A stretch of 64,000 nucleotides of DNA from Serratia quinivorans (GTDB taxonomy: Bacteria; Pseudomonadota; Gammaproteobacteria; Enterobacterales; Enterobacteriaceae): positions 434,001 to 498,000 of the forward strand of contig UGYN01000002.1 in the NCBI GenBank assembly GCA_900457075.1, in the 5' to 3' direction. The position numbers and the translations under genes were made by a program. Shown here in pieces: positions 47,505 through 56,992 of the stretch; position 1 is the first letter of the stretch; each line of letters begins with the position of its first letter. The notes under the pieces are model-generated. The model did not search any database and was not told the origin of the DNA. It saw only the letters and a list, made by a program, of their open reading frames with translations.

Positions 47505-48347
47505 TCACACCACCCCGGTTGTCACGCAGAACTCCCGCGTTTTCCCCGCCCCGATCATCATTCTCGAGTGTTCACTTTGCCCTTGCGGACTACAGGTGGC
47601 CGGCTGAATGAACCTGAACAGGCGCTGATTTCCCTGCTGTGTAATGCGGCGCAGGCCATAATTGAACTGCTCGGTGGAGAAACGCGTAACATATCGCCTC
47701 CCCTTCGACGCCAACATATAGAACTCGGCCTGATCAACATACAGTGACAAATCGTCCGAGCACTGTAGCCCTTCTTCGGTGATGCTCCCCGGTGGCGTCA
47801 GCGCCGGCGTCGGCAGGTTCTGCCTGAACACCGCTGCGGGAATACAGCCGTAGTTAAGCTGGCAAACATAACTTAGCGGCAGGGGGCGGTCGGCAAGGTT
47901 GGTAATTTGCATATCAATGGAGAATTGAGCACTGTCCGCCGTCAAACGGACCGCCGGACGCAACCGACAATGTTGATGGGCAGATTCCCCACGACCGTAC
48001 AGCGCCAGCGTATCGCCCTCAACCTGCAACCAGACAAGCTGCATGTCTAAGAATGAGCCACCCTGAGGTGACCAGGGGGAATGAAAGGCAACACTGCCGT
48101 CCGGTTTGCCCCCGAGAGTTTTGACACTGCGACGGCCCGACTTCAACGAGTAACCATCAAAATCGGCATCCCAAATCGTCAGCGCGCGGTAAGGCAATAC
48201 TCGCAGTGAGCCACGGCGGTTTGCCAGCGTCAGCATCGGCCCTGCGGCTTCACAGTTAAAAGCGGTGACTACAAAATCCGCATTGCGGAAAACTTCATAC
48301 GGTTGCGCTCCGAACTGTTCTGGCGCCAAATTTATTATCATATCCAT
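47505..48347 (-). CDS. DUF4432 aldose-1-epimerase-like protein of the deoxyribose module
   Basis: Protein of 280 aa of the galactose-mutarotase-like superfamily (DUF4432). No catalytic motif could be assigned with certainty. The ATG at 48347 follows GGGGAA; a longer frame begins at 48368. It is divergent from deoC, and each gene has a DeoR-type palindrome close upstream. I therefore infer a role with 2-deoxyribose or deoxyribose-phosphate sugars, perhaps as an epimerase. Confidence 0.8.
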   Translation of the reverse strand: MDMIINLAPEQFGAQPYEVFRNADFVVTAFNCEAAGPMLTLANRRGSLRVLPYRALTIWDADFDGYSLKSGRRSVKTLGGKPDGSVAFHSPWSPQGGSFLDMQLVWLQVEGDTLALYGRGESAHQHCRLRPAVRLTADSAQFSIDMQITNLADRPLPLSYVCQLNYGCIPAAVFRQNLPTPALTPPGSITEEGLQCSDDLSLYVDQAEFYMLASKGRRYVTRFSTEQFNYGLRRITQQGNQRLFRFIQPATCSPQGQSEHSRMMIGAGKTREFCVTTGVV

Positions 48348-48397
48348 ACTTTTCCCCTGGGTGTTCACGCGAGTTATCCCGCGACCAACGCCTAAAA

Positions 48398-48413
48398 TGT
48401 TACTTAAATAACA
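48398..48413 (+). promoter_or_regulatory. DeoR-type operator near the DUF4432 gene
   Basis: TGTTACTTAAATAACA, a perfect 5-bp-armed 16-bp palindrome (TGTTA...TAACA). The E. coli DeoR operator is TGTTAGAATTCTAACA. It lies 50 nt before the DUF4432 start. Confidence 0.7.
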
Positions 48414-48503
48414 TTTATCTCACCCCATGTTATACGTTAAACAGCCAAAAAACGATGATCTGGCATTCATTTTTAAACATCACTATTTTTGCCGCCAGTT
48501 AAA

Positions 48504-48519
48504 TGTTATTATTCTAACA
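48504..48519 (+). promoter_or_regulatory. DeoR-type operator before deoC
   Basis: TGTTATTATTCTAACA differs from the E. coli DeoR consensus at only two or three central positions. It lies 43 nt before the deoC ATG, in promoter range. The 106-bp distance to the other palindrome would allow looping by one DeoR oligomer. Confidence 0.8.
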
Positions 48520-48562
48520 TTACTCACATCCTGCTTTGATAAAACCTTAATAAGGAATCGAG

Positions 48563-49243
48563 ATGACTACCGAAAACATTGATTACGCCCGCTATGTCGA
48601 TCACACCCTGCTGGCGATGGATGCCACTGAAGAGCAAATCGCCAAACTGTGTGAAGAAGCGCAACAGCACAACTTCTACGCCGTCTGCGTTAACTCTGGT
48701 TACGTGCCATTGGCTGCGCACCTGCTGCAAGAAAGCGAAGTGAAAATCTGCTCGGTGATTGGTTTCCCGCTGGGTGCCGGCCTGACGGTAACCAAAGCTT
48801 TCGAAGCTAAAGCGGCAATTGCTGCCGGCGCGCAGGAAATTGACATGGTGATCAACGTGGGTTGGCTGAAAAGCGGCCTGCTGGATGAAGTTAAAGCCGA
48901 CATCGCCGCAGTGCGCGAGGTTTGCGCGGCGATCCCGTTGAAGGTAATATTGGAAACCTGCCTGCTCAGCGATGCGCAGATCGTTCAGGTTTGTGAAATG
49001 TGTCGCGAACTCGATGTGGCCTTCGTTAAAACCTCTACCGGCTTCAGCACCGGCGGTGCTCGTGAAGAGCACGTCAAACTGATGCGCGCGACGGTGGGCA
49101 GTGAGATGGGCGTTAAAGCATCCGGCGCCGTGCGCGATCGCGCAACCGCCGAGAAGATGATCAAAGCAGGTGCAACGCGTATCGGCACCAGCTCTGGCGT
49201 AGCAATCGTTTCCGGTGATCAGGCCGCTGCCGGCAGCTACTGA
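48563..49243 (+). CDS. deoC: 2-deoxyribose-5-phosphate aldolase DeoC
   Basis: Class I aldolase, 226 aa, that cleaves deoxyribose-5-phosphate to glyceraldehyde-3-phosphate and acetaldehyde. [16 protein letters not shown] is the N-terminal signature, the Schiff-base lysine is in [15 protein letters not shown], and the second lysine is in [11 protein letters not shown]. It belongs to the short (about 220-aa) DeoC class rather than the 259-aa E. coli type, so it may be a second deoC besides one in a deoCABD operon. Flanked by deoR downstream. Confidence 0.93.
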   Translation: MTTENIDYARYVDHTLLAMDATEEQIAKLCEEAQQHNFYAVCVNSGYVPLAAHLLQESEVKICSVIGFPLGAGLTVTKAFEAKAAIAAGAQEIDMVINVGWLKSGLLDEVKADIAAVREVCAAIPLKVILETCLLSDAQIVQVCEMCRELDVAFVKTSTGFSTGGAREEHVKLMRATVGSEMGVKASGAVRDRATAEKMIKAGATRIGTSSGVAIVSGDQAAAGSY

Positions 49244-49388
49244 TAACCTGAGGCGTCTGGGTACCGGGCGCACGCCGTGATAATCTGATGCGGGGTAATA
49301 AGTTCAGCCAATGGCTGGGCCGCTATTACCCCGCATTTGTGTGTTCAGCCCTGATGAAACTTTCTTAACCCTGTGGGAAGACAGACAG

Positions 49389-50153
49389 ATGGAAACGCGG
49401 CGCGAAGAACGTCTCAATCGATTAGTCCAGGCGTTAAAGCGCTCTGACAAGATCCACTTAAAAGAAGCCGCCGTCCTGTTGGGCGTGTCAGAAATGACCA
49501 TTCGCCGCGATCTCAGCGCAGAACCGGCGGCCGTGGTTCTGCTGGGCGGTTACGTGGTGGCCGATCCGCGCAGTAACGGCGTGACCCACTATTTTGTTTC
49601 CGACCAAAAAGCCAAGCAGGTCACGGAAAAACGCCGTATCGGCCTGCTCGCCGCGCAGCTTATCAGCGAAAACGACACCGTATTTTTCGACTGCGGCACC
49701 ACTACGCCGGCGATCATCGACGCAATCGCTGACGACCTGGTCTTCACCGCGGTCTGCCACTCACTCAATACCTTCCTGGCGTTACAGGACAAACCGAACT
49801 GCAAGGTGATCCTGTGCGGCGGCGAATTCAAGCCGAACAACTATATATTCACCGCCGTCGGCCGCCACAGCGAGCTGGATCATATCTGCCCCAATATCGC
49901 CTTTATCTCCGCCGCCGGTTTGAGCCTGCAGCATGGCGCAACCTGCTTTAACTTTGATGAACTGGAGATGAAGCACCGGGCGATAACGATGTCACAACAA
50001 AAAATCCTGGTGGCCGACCACAGTAAATTCGGCAAAACCAAACCCGCCTGCATCGGGCCATTGACTCAATTCGACCGGGTGATCACCGATCGCCAGCCTG
50101 ACCCCGAGTTTGCGGAGTTTTTCAGCGAAAACGCGATCGCCATTCGTTTTTAA
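49389..50153 (+). CDS. deoR: Deoxyribose operon repressor DeoR
   Basis: DeoR-family transcription factor of 254 aa. The N-terminal HTH (EERLNRLVQALKRSDKIHLKE, then GVSEMTIRRDLS) binds operators. The sugar-phosphate sensor domain contains DTVFFDCGTTTPAI and ILVADHSKFGKTKPACIG. It is closest in pattern to E. coli DeoR (252 aa), whose effector is deoxyribose-5-phosphate. The start METRREERL was used rather than an in-frame ATG at 49311. Same direction as deoC, 145 nt downstream. Confidence 0.93.
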   Translation: METRREERLNRLVQALKRSDKIHLKEAAVLLGVSEMTIRRDLSAEPAAVVLLGGYVVADPRSNGVTHYFVSDQKAKQVTEKRRIGLLAAQLISENDTVFFDCGTTTPAIIDAIADDLVFTAVCHSLNTFLALQDKPNCKVILCGGEFKPNNYIFTAVGRHSELDHICPNIAFISAAGLSLQHGATCFNFDELEMKHRAITMSQQKILVADHSKFGKTKPACIGPLTQFDRVITDRQPDPEFAEFFSENAIAIRF

Positions 50154-50580
50154 TCTGCATCCAGCCGTCGACCCCGGTCGGCGGTGCTCTTCACCCCCCT
50201 TCTATCCCAGCAAGACTTTGGACAAATAACGTGCAATTGATTCGATTATTTTATTATCCCTACCCGAAAGCAGGTTAATAAATTGAAACAGTTTTGCAGG
50301 CTTATTCCTTCTGCGCAGATAAATCTTACGCAATATTACTTTTTCACTCTGCATAACAACGCTTTTATATGATAAATCGCAGTAGCGTCCGCGCGATAAA
50401 TATCAACAATTACGCAACTAACGCGCTTTAAATATAACCAATCCAGCTTATTTATATGATGAATGATTAAGCAATTCTATCCGCTATCCACTTAACTAGT
50501 TTACCCACGTTATTAGCTGGATATTCAAAATAAATAAAATAAAAACAATACGTTAAGACAAATTTCGCTTTAAATCGCAA

Positions 50581-50596
50581 TGTGATCTGTGTCACT
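50581..50596 (+). promoter_or_regulatory. CRP-cAMP-like site upstream of sdaC
   Basis: TGTGATCTGTGTCACT fits TGTGA-N6-TCACA with one mismatch at the last base. Its centre is about 64 nt before the start expected from the TAAAAT box, close to a class I activator position. Confidence 0.7.
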
Positions 50597-50678
50597 AAAA
50601 CCGCTTAATCCGGGTTTTTAGCTAGATCCAAACTCTCGCTTAAAATATATTGCTCGACTTGCTGACAACGGCAGCGTT

Positions 50679-50710
50679 TTATCTGGTTACAGATTGCTCA
50701 TACCAGATAA
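50679..50710 (+). promoter_or_regulatory. Inverted repeat in the putative sdaC leader
   Basis: TTATCTGGT and ACCAGATAA, a perfect 9-bp inverted repeat with a 14-nt spacer, just downstream of the inferred transcription start. It could be an RNA hairpin or a dimeric regulator site; which is unknown. Confidence 0.5.
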
Positions 50711-51121
50711 ACCCTGAAACATTGATGAGAGCGTTTTCAGCATGAAATCTTACACAAGCGCGCAACATATGCATGAAAAACCAATATAAACGCATTTAGC
50801 CGCACACATTACGCATTTGAGAGCATGATCACGGTTTTTTCTACTGTAAATCGTTATCTTGCCGCCAACGAAAATCGGCAGGCAATGACCTTCCGGCAGC
50901 AGTCCCGATACGACGCCCTATATAGGCTAAATATCATTTGATTAGTTATCCGGCACAACTGCCAAGGGTAATTAGACGATTAAACAACCAGGGGGACGCC
51001 AACCATCCCCGCAAGCAACATCTGATTCTTACCGATGCCGCCATCTGATATTGCGTCATTCGGATTTAACCTTAAGTTTTGCCTTTAATTTTAAATTAGC
51101 GTGTTCACTTCGGAGATATTT

Positions 51122-52417
51122 ATGGACACTACACAGACCGGCACTATAGCCTCTGCGGCTTCTGGCTCTACCAGTACCTGGCGTAAAACCGACACCATGT
51201 GGATGTTGGGCCTGTATGGCACCGCGATTGGCGCGGGCGTTTTGTTCCTGCCAATCAACGCCGGTATCGGTGGTTTGATCCCCCTGATCATCATGGCCAT
51301 CATTGCGTTCCCGATGACCTTCTTTGCGCACCGTGGCCTGTGCCGCTTCGTTCTTTCCGGCAAAAACGCCGGTGAAGACATCACCGAAGTCGTTGAAGAA
51401 CACTTTGGTATCAGCTCCGGTAAGCTGATCACCCTGCTCTACTTCTTTGCCATTTACCCCATTCTGTTGGTTTACAGCGTCGCCATCACCAACACTGTCG
51501 ACAGCTTCATTACCCACCAACTGGGGATGGCTTCGCCGCCACGTGCCATTTTGTCGTTGATCCTGATTGTCGGCCTGATGACTATCGTGCGTTTCGGCGA
51601 GCAGGCTATCGTGAAGACCATGAGTATCCTGGTGTTCCCGTTTGTCGCCGTATTGATGCTGCTGGCTGTGTACCTGATCCCGAACTGGACCACCGCCATC
51701 TTCGATAACGTTTCTCTGTCCGGCGCAGGCACGGGTATGGGTCATGGTCTGGTTATCACACTGTGGCTGGCGATCCCGGTGATGGTGTTCTCCTTCAACC
51801 ACTCACCAATCATCTCTGCCTTTGCCGTAGCCAAGCGTGAAGAGTACGGTCAGGAAGAAGCCGAGAAGAAATGCTCCCGCATTCTGGGCTTCGCTCACAT
51901 CATGATGGTGTTGACCGTAATGTTCTTCGTGTTCAGCTGCGTGCTGAGCCTGTCGCCGGAAAACCTGGCGGAAGCCAAGGCGCAGAACATCTCCATTCTG
52001 TCTTACCTGGCTAACCACTTTAATAACCCGATGATTGCCTACATCGCACCAGTTATCGCCTTTATCGCCATCACCAAATCGTTCCTCGGTCACTATCTGG
52101 GTGCACGTGAAGGCTTTAACGGTCTGATTGCCAAGTCGATGAAAAGCCGCGGTAAAACCATCAGCACCAACAAACTGAACCGCATCACCGCCCTGTTTAT
52201 GCTGGTGACTACCTGGATTGTTGCGACCCTGAACCCAAGCATCCTCGGCATGATCGAGAATATGGGTGGCCCAATCATCGCCATGCTGCTGTTCCTGATG
52301 CCGATGTACGCTATCCGTAAAGTGCCGGCCATGCGCAAATACAGCGGCCACATCAGTAACGTGTTCGTGGTAGTGATGGGCCTGATCGCCATCTCCGCAA
52401 TCCTGTACAGCTTCTAA
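51122..52417 (+). CDS. sdaC: Serine:H+ symporter SdaC
   Basis: Inner-membrane serine transporter of the STP (HAAAP) family, 431 aa, eleven predicted helices. [19 protein letters not shown] at the N-terminus and [11 protein letters not shown] in the middle are family signatures. Near-identical in length to E. coli SdaC (429 aa). Upstream of a serine deaminase gene, so serine is imported and broken down by the products of one locus. Confidence 0.95.
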   Translation: MDTTQTGTIASAASGSTSTWRKTDTMWMLGLYGTAIGAGVLFLPINAGIGGLIPLIIMAIIAFPMTFFAHRGLCRFVLSGKNAGEDITEVVEEHFGISSGKLITLLYFFAIYPILLVYSVAITNTVDSFITHQLGMASPPRAILSLILIVGLMTIVRFGEQAIVKTMSILVFPFVAVLMLLAVYLIPNWTTAIFDNVSLSGAGTGMGHGLVITLWLAIPVMVFSFNHSPIISAFAVAKREEYGQEEAEKKCSRILGFAHIMMVLTVMFFVFSCVLSLSPENLAEAKAQNISILSYLANHFNNPMIAYIAPVIAFIAITKSFLGHYLGAREGFNGLIAKSMKSRGKTISTNKLNRITALFMLVTTWIVATLNPSILGMIENMGGPIIAMLLFLMPMYAIRKVPAMRKYSGHISNVFVVVMGLIAISAILYSF

Positions 52418-52425
52418 TCAAGCCC

Positions 52426-52452
52426 AGCCGGCGCTACCTTGCGCCGGCTTTT
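52426..52452 (+). terminator. Terminator-like hairpin between sdaC and sdaB
   Basis: AGCCGGCGC/GCGCCGGCT with a 6-nt loop followed by TTTT. It may partly terminate sdaC transcripts and lower sdaB expression relative to sdaC. Confidence 0.7.
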
Positions 52453-52508
52453 CAGCACGGCCCCCTTTCCTGCATTAACGCCTAACACCTGAAGAAGGAG
52501 GCGAGACC

Positions 52509-53876
52509 ATGGTCAGCGTTTTCGATATTTTCAAAATTGGTATTGGCCCATCCAGCTCCCACACCGTCGGCCCGATGAAAGCCGGCAAGCTGTTTGTCGA
52601 TGAATTGATTGCCAGCCAGCAGTTGATGGATACCACTCGCGTGGTGGTGGACGTCTACGGTTCGCTGTCGCTGACCGGCAAAGGTCACCACACCGATATC
52701 GCCATTATCATGGGGTTGGCGGGTAACCTGCCGCACGATGTTGATATCGACGGTATCGCCGGTTTTATCCGCGACGTTGAACAACGCGGCCGCCTGTTGC
52801 TGGCAAAGGGCCACCACGAGGTTGATTTCCCGCTGCAAACCAGCATGAATTTCAACAGCGATAATTTACCGCTGCACGAAAACGGCATGCGCATCAGCGC
52901 CTTCGCCGGTGAACAACTGTTACACAGCAAAACCTATTACTCTACCGGCGGCGGTTTTATCGTCGATGAAGAAAACTTCGGCCTGGCTGCGGCCAATCCG
53001 GTTCAGGTCCCCTTCCCGTTCAACTCGGCGCGAGACTTGCAGCAACACTGTAAAGACGCCGGTTTGTCGTTGTCCGGCCTGGTGATGCAAAACGAATTGG
53101 CGCTGCACAGCAAGGCCGAGATCGACGCGCACTTCGCCGACGTCTGGCAGGTGATGCGCGCGGGCATCGAACGCGGTATGAACACCGAAGGTCTGTTGCC
53201 CGGCCCGATGAAGGTTCAACGCCGCGCCGCTGCCCTGCGCCGCCTGCTGGTGACCGGCGACAAGAACAATATCGATCCGATGAACGTGGTCGACTGGATC
53301 AATATGTTCGCCTTTGCCGTTAACGAAGAAAATGCTGCCGGTGGCCGTGTGGTCACCGCCCCGACCAACGGCGCCTGTGGCATCATCCCGGCGGTGCTGG
53401 CCTATTACGACCAGTTTATTCGCCCGGTAAACCCCAATTCCTACAGCCGTTATTTCCTGACGTCCGGTGTGATCGGTGCGCTGTACAAGATGAACGCTTC
53501 AATCTCCGGTGCCGAAGTGGGCTGTCAGGGCGAGGTGGGCGTCGCCTGCTCAATGGCCGCAGCAGGGTTGGCAGAATTGATGGGCGGCAGCCCGGCACAG
53601 GTTTGTATCGCGGCGGAGATCGCCATGGAGCACCACCTGGGGCTAACCTGCGATCCGCTGGCCGGTCAGGTTCAGGTACCCTGTATCGAACGTAACGCGA
53701 TTTCCGCGGTGAAGGCGGTCAATGCCGCACGTATGGCGCTGCGCCGCACCAGTGAGCCGCGCGTGTGCCTGGATAAGGTGATCGAAACCATGTATGAGAC
53801 GGGCAAAGACATGAACGCCAAGTACCGCGAGACATCGCAAGGGGGATTGGCGATCAAGGTAGTGGCCTGTAACTGA
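52509..53876 (+). CDS. sdaB: L-serine dehydratase (iron-sulfur), SdaB
   Basis: [4Fe-4S] enzyme of 455 aa that deaminates L-serine to pyruvate and ammonia. [15 protein letters not shown] at the N-terminus starts the beta domain. Cluster cysteines are in [26 protein letters not shown] and, further on, LTCDPLAG. The family also includes SdaA and TdcG; the pairing with sdaC favours SdaB. AAGGAGG upstream supports the ATG at 52509. Confidence 0.93.
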   Translation: MVSVFDIFKIGIGPSSSHTVGPMKAGKLFVDELIASQQLMDTTRVVVDVYGSLSLTGKGHHTDIAIIMGLAGNLPHDVDIDGIAGFIRDVEQRGRLLLAKGHHEVDFPLQTSMNFNSDNLPLHENGMRISAFAGEQLLHSKTYYSTGGGFIVDEENFGLAAANPVQVPFPFNSARDLQQHCKDAGLSLSGLVMQNELALHSKAEIDAHFADVWQVMRAGIERGMNTEGLLPGPMKVQRRAAALRRLLVTGDKNNIDPMNVVDWINMFAFAVNEENAAGGRVVTAPTNGACGIIPAVLAYYDQFIRPVNPNSYSRYFLTSGVIGALYKMNASISGAEVGCQGEVGVACSMAAAGLAELMGGSPAQVCIAAEIAMEHHLGLTCDPLAGQVQVPCIERNAISAVKAVNAARMALRRTSEPRVCLDKVIETMYETGKDMNAKYRETSQGGLAIKVVACN

Positions 53877-53884
53877 TAAAAAAT

Positions 53885-53914
53885 GAGGGCGCAATCATCA
53901 ATGACGGCGCCCTC
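53885..53914. terminator. Hairpin between sdaB and dacC
   Basis: GAGGGCGC/GCGCCCTC, perfect 8-bp stem with a 14-nt loop, in the 63-nt convergent gap. An A-run before it gives a T-run for the minus strand, so it can serve both genes. Confidence 0.7.
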
Positions 53915-53939
53915 TTCTTAAAGCTTATTGCTGTAACCC

Positions 53940-55145
53940 TTAACCAAACACGCTACCGAACCACTGGGTCAGCTTCATCATCACCATGTCCCAGATGCGG
54001 CTGAAGAAGTTACCTTCTTTCACTTCCTGCATCGCCACCAGCGGATACTGCTCAATGGTTTTACCGTCAAGCTGGAAATCAATGGTGCCGACCACCTGAT
54101 TTTTTGCCAGCGGGGCTTCCAGCGTCGGCTGGTTCAGCTTGTAACTGGCCTTCAGGTTTTTCATCTGCCCTTTCGGGATGGTAACGGCTGCGTCTTTCGC
54201 TACGCCCAATGGCACTTCACCGACGTCGCCAAACCACACTTTCTGGGTCACAAACGGCTTGTCAGTCTTGATTGGCGTGGCGGTTTCGTAGAAGCGGAAA
54301 CCCCAGGTCAGCAGTTTTTCACTTTCACTAAAGCGGATACGGTCGCTTGGCGCCCCCAGCACTACCGAAATCAAACGCATTGGCCCGTCGGTAGCGGAGG
54401 CTACCAGGTTATGCCCGGCGCCACCGGTATAACCGGTTTTGATGCCATCAACGCTCAGGTTGGTGCTCCACAACAGACGGTTGCGGTTAACCTGACGAAT
54501 TTTATTGAAGGTGAACTCTTTTTCTTTGTGCAAAGCGTACTCATCCGGCACATCGCGGATCAGTGCCTGGCCGAGCAGCGCCATATCGCGTGCGGTGCTG
54601 TACTGCCCTTCCGCATCCAGGCCGTGCACCGTCAGGAAATGGGTATTCTGCAGGCCCAGAGATTTGGCGTAGTTGTTCATCAAGCCAACAAACGAATCCT
54701 GACTGCCCGCGACATAATCAGCCAACGCGATGCTGGCATCATTACCCGACTGAATGACGATGCCCTTGTTCAGTTCCATGACCGGCACCTGATCGCCCGG
54801 CTTGATAAACATCAACGAGGAGCCGCGCAGCGCCGGGTTGCCGGTTGCCCAGGCGTCCTTACCCACGGTCACCATATCCTCAGGTTTAATCTTGCCGGCC
54901 TTGATCGCCTGGCCGATCACATAGCTGGACATGATCTTGGTCAGGCTGGCGGGGTCAAGACGGGTGTCGGCATTGCCTTCCGCCAGGATTTTTCCGCTGT
55001 TGTAATCCATCAGCACGTAGGCCTTGGCGTCAACCTGTGGCGCGGCCGGCGCTTCGGCCGCCTGAACAACAGGTACGGCCAGCAACAGTATGCTGACGCT
55101 AAAAGTTAATTTTTTCAGAGTGCTAGGTAAGTTTCTTTTCATCAT
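53940..55145 (-). CDS. dacC: D-alanyl-D-alanine carboxypeptidase DacC (PBP6-type)
   Basis: Low-molecular-mass penicillin-binding protein of 401 aa trimming the terminal D-Ala of muropeptides. Signal peptide near residues 1-29. Active-site motifs SLTK (S-x-x-K), SGN and KTG ([10 protein letters not shown]) are present. A C-terminal amphipathic anchor ([19 protein letters not shown]) matches DacC. Its location beside deoR supports dacC over dacA. The ATG at 55145 or 55142 could be used. Confidence 0.93.
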   Translation of the reverse strand: MMKRNLPSTLKKLTFSVSILLLAVPVVQAAEAPAAPQVDAKAYVLMDYNSGKILAEGNADTRLDPASLTKIMSSYVIGQAIKAGKIKPEDMVTVGKDAWATGNPALRGSSLMFIKPGDQVPVMELNKGIVIQSGNDASIALADYVAGSQDSFVGLMNNYAKSLGLQNTHFLTVHGLDAEGQYSTARDMALLGQALIRDVPDEYALHKEKEFTFNKIRQVNRNRLLWSTNLSVDGIKTGYTGGAGHNLVASATDGPMRLISVVLGAPSDRIRFSESEKLLTWGFRFYETATPIKTDKPFVTQKVWFGDVGEVPLGVAKDAAVTIPKGQMKNLKASYKLNQPTLEAPLAKNQVVGTIDFQLDGKTIEQYPLVAMQEVKEGNFFSRIWDMVMMKLTQWFGSVFG

Positions 55146-55611
55146 GACGTCGCCAGAGTATCCATTCAAATCATTGAAATAGCGTTAACTTTCAAACATA
55201 TTCACGTTTTCAGCCAACCAGCGAGAGTGGCCCGGCACGCATTTACCAACCGCAAACTCCCTGCGGCCCCATGACGGGTGAGCGGCGCACCGAAAATGCC
55301 CTTGCTGTGAGTTTATTAGATTCATCTTATTTTTGCAGGGTTTAGCATGAATTTTCATCATTTTTACATAACTGTACGCTGTTACGCGTAATTTGGATAA
55401 AAAGCCAGCCGTAAGTGTTTTTTTTTATACTACTCACCGCTAAACGGCTGCACATCTAAACTGCTGAACATCTGCGCCTCCATACGTCCAAATAAGATTA
55501 ATATATTCCAAAAATGCATATTGAACGGTTATTTGTTCTTTTTAATGCGCTTATTGGCAGAGCTATCATCCATATAACGGCTTTTAAACCGCATTATTTT
55601 GGAGACACCCC
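55146..55611. other. dacC-CBS divergent intergenic region
   Basis: 466 nt, AT-rich near the CBS gene, without a convincing ORF. It presumably carries both divergent promoters. A run of T (about 55420-55430) and several short inverted repeats are seen but none could be assigned to a regulator. Confidence 0.45.
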
Positions 55612-56979
55612 ATGGCCATACCTCATTCCGTCATCGATATGATCGGCAACACTCCGATGCTGGAACTGACCGGGTTCGATACCGGCCCCTGTCGGCTGTT
55701 CGTCAAACTGGAGAATCAAAACCCCGGCGGTTCGATCAAGGACCGCGTGGCACTATCGATGATCGAACAGGCGGAGCGTGACGGCAGCCTGCAGCCAGGC
55801 GGCACCATCATTGAAGCCACCGCCGGCAATACCGGCCTGGGGCTGGCGCTGGTGGCCGCCCTGAAGGGATATAAACTGCTGCTGGTGGTGCCGGACAAAA
55901 TGAGCCGGGAGAAGATTTTCCATTTGCGTGCGCTGGGTGTGGAAGTTTTGCTGACCCGTTCCGACGTGGGCAAGGGCCACCCGGCTTACTATCAGGACTA
56001 CGCCAAACGCCTGGCGAGTGAGATACCCGGCGCGTTCTATATCGATCAGTTTAACAATCCTGCCAATCCGGCGGCCCATTCCCGCACCACCGCCCCGGAA
56101 CTGTGGCAACAGATGGAGCATCAGGTGGATGCTATCGTGGTCGGTGTCGGCTCCGGTGGCACGCTGGGCGGTCTTAGCCACTATTTTGCCGAAGTATCGC
56201 CGCAGACCGAATTTGTGCTGGCTGACCCGGCCGGTTCAATCCTGGCGGATTATCTCGATAACGGCCAGATAGGCGAGGCCGGCAGTTGGCTGGTGGAAGG
56301 CATAGGTGAGGATTTCGTCCCACCGTTAAGCGATTTCAACCAGGTGCGCAACGCCTACCGCATCGGTGATGCCGAGGCCTTTACCACCGCACGCGACCTG
56401 CTGCGTAAAGAAGGCGTGCTGGCCGGCTCGTCTACCGGCACCCTGTTGGCCGCCGCGCTGCGCTATTGCCAGGCGCAGACGGAACCGAAACGGGTGGTCA
56501 CCTTCGTGTGCGACAGCGGCAACAAGTACCTGTCTAAAATGTATAACGATCACTGGATGCTGGAACAGGACCTGTTGAGTAAACCACAGCATGGCGATCT
56601 ACGCGATCTGATCGCCTACCGCCATGACGAGGGCGCGGCAGTGTCGGTGGCATCGGAAGACACTCTGGCGATCGTCCATGCCCGCATGCGGCTGTATGAC
56701 ATTTCACAGTTGCCGGTGCTGGAGGGCGATCGGGTGATCGGTCTGATCGACGAGTGGGATCTGCTGAATGCCGTGCAGGCCGACGCCAAACATTTCAGCC
56801 TGCCGGCCTCCCACGCAATGACCCATTCGGTCAAAACCTTGCAAAAGGAAGCCAGCTATCAGGATTTGCTCGCCACCTTCAACCATGGCCACGTGGCGGT
56901 GGTGCTTGACGGCGAGCGTTTCCTCGGTCTGATTACCCGCACAGACGTACTTAACGCCTGGCGCCAAAAATTACGTTAA
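55612..56979 (+). CDS. Cystathionine beta-synthase
   Basis: PLP enzyme of 455 aa that condenses serine (or O-acetylserine) with homocysteine. The fold-type II core has QNPGGSIKDRVA (Schiff-base lysine), ATAGNTGLGLALVAA and VGVGSGGTLGG. A C-terminal pair of CBS domains (about residues 340-455; VASEDTLAIVHARMRLYDIS, LDGERFLGLITRTDVLN) distinguishes it from cysteine synthase CysK/CysM. It starts the reverse transsulfuration pair; the gamma-lyase gene begins 13 nt later. Confidence 0.93.
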   Translation: MAIPHSVIDMIGNTPMLELTGFDTGPCRLFVKLENQNPGGSIKDRVALSMIEQAERDGSLQPGGTIIEATAGNTGLGLALVAALKGYKLLLVVPDKMSREKIFHLRALGVEVLLTRSDVGKGHPAYYQDYAKRLASEIPGAFYIDQFNNPANPAAHSRTTAPELWQQMEHQVDAIVVGVGSGGTLGGLSHYFAEVSPQTEFVLADPAGSILADYLDNGQIGEAGSWLVEGIGEDFVPPLSDFNQVRNAYRIGDAEAFTTARDLLRKEGVLAGSSTGTLLAAALRYCQAQTEPKRVVTFVCDSGNKYLSKMYNDHWMLEQDLLSKPQHGDLRDLIAYRHDEGAAVSVASEDTLAIVHARMRLYDISQLPVLEGDRVIGLIDEWDLLNAVQADAKHFSLPASHAMTHSVKTLQKEASYQDLLATFNHGHVAVVLDGERFLGLITRTDVLNAWRQKLR

Positions 56980-56992
56980 TAAGGATGATTGT

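Larger units (their letters stand above)
50154..51121. other. Long regulatory region upstream of sdaC
   Basis: 968 nt with no credible gene; AT-rich. It holds a strong CRP-like site (50581-50596), a likely -10 (TAAAAT at 50641-50646) and a 9-bp inverted repeat (50679-50710). If transcription starts near 50653, the sdaC leader is over 450 nt, long enough for post-transcriptional control or an unannotated small RNA. Confidence 0.55.

Noticed and set aside
49265..49388. N-terminally extended DeoR from 49311
   Set aside because: The extra 26 residues do not match DeoR; METRREERL at 49389 is the conserved start.
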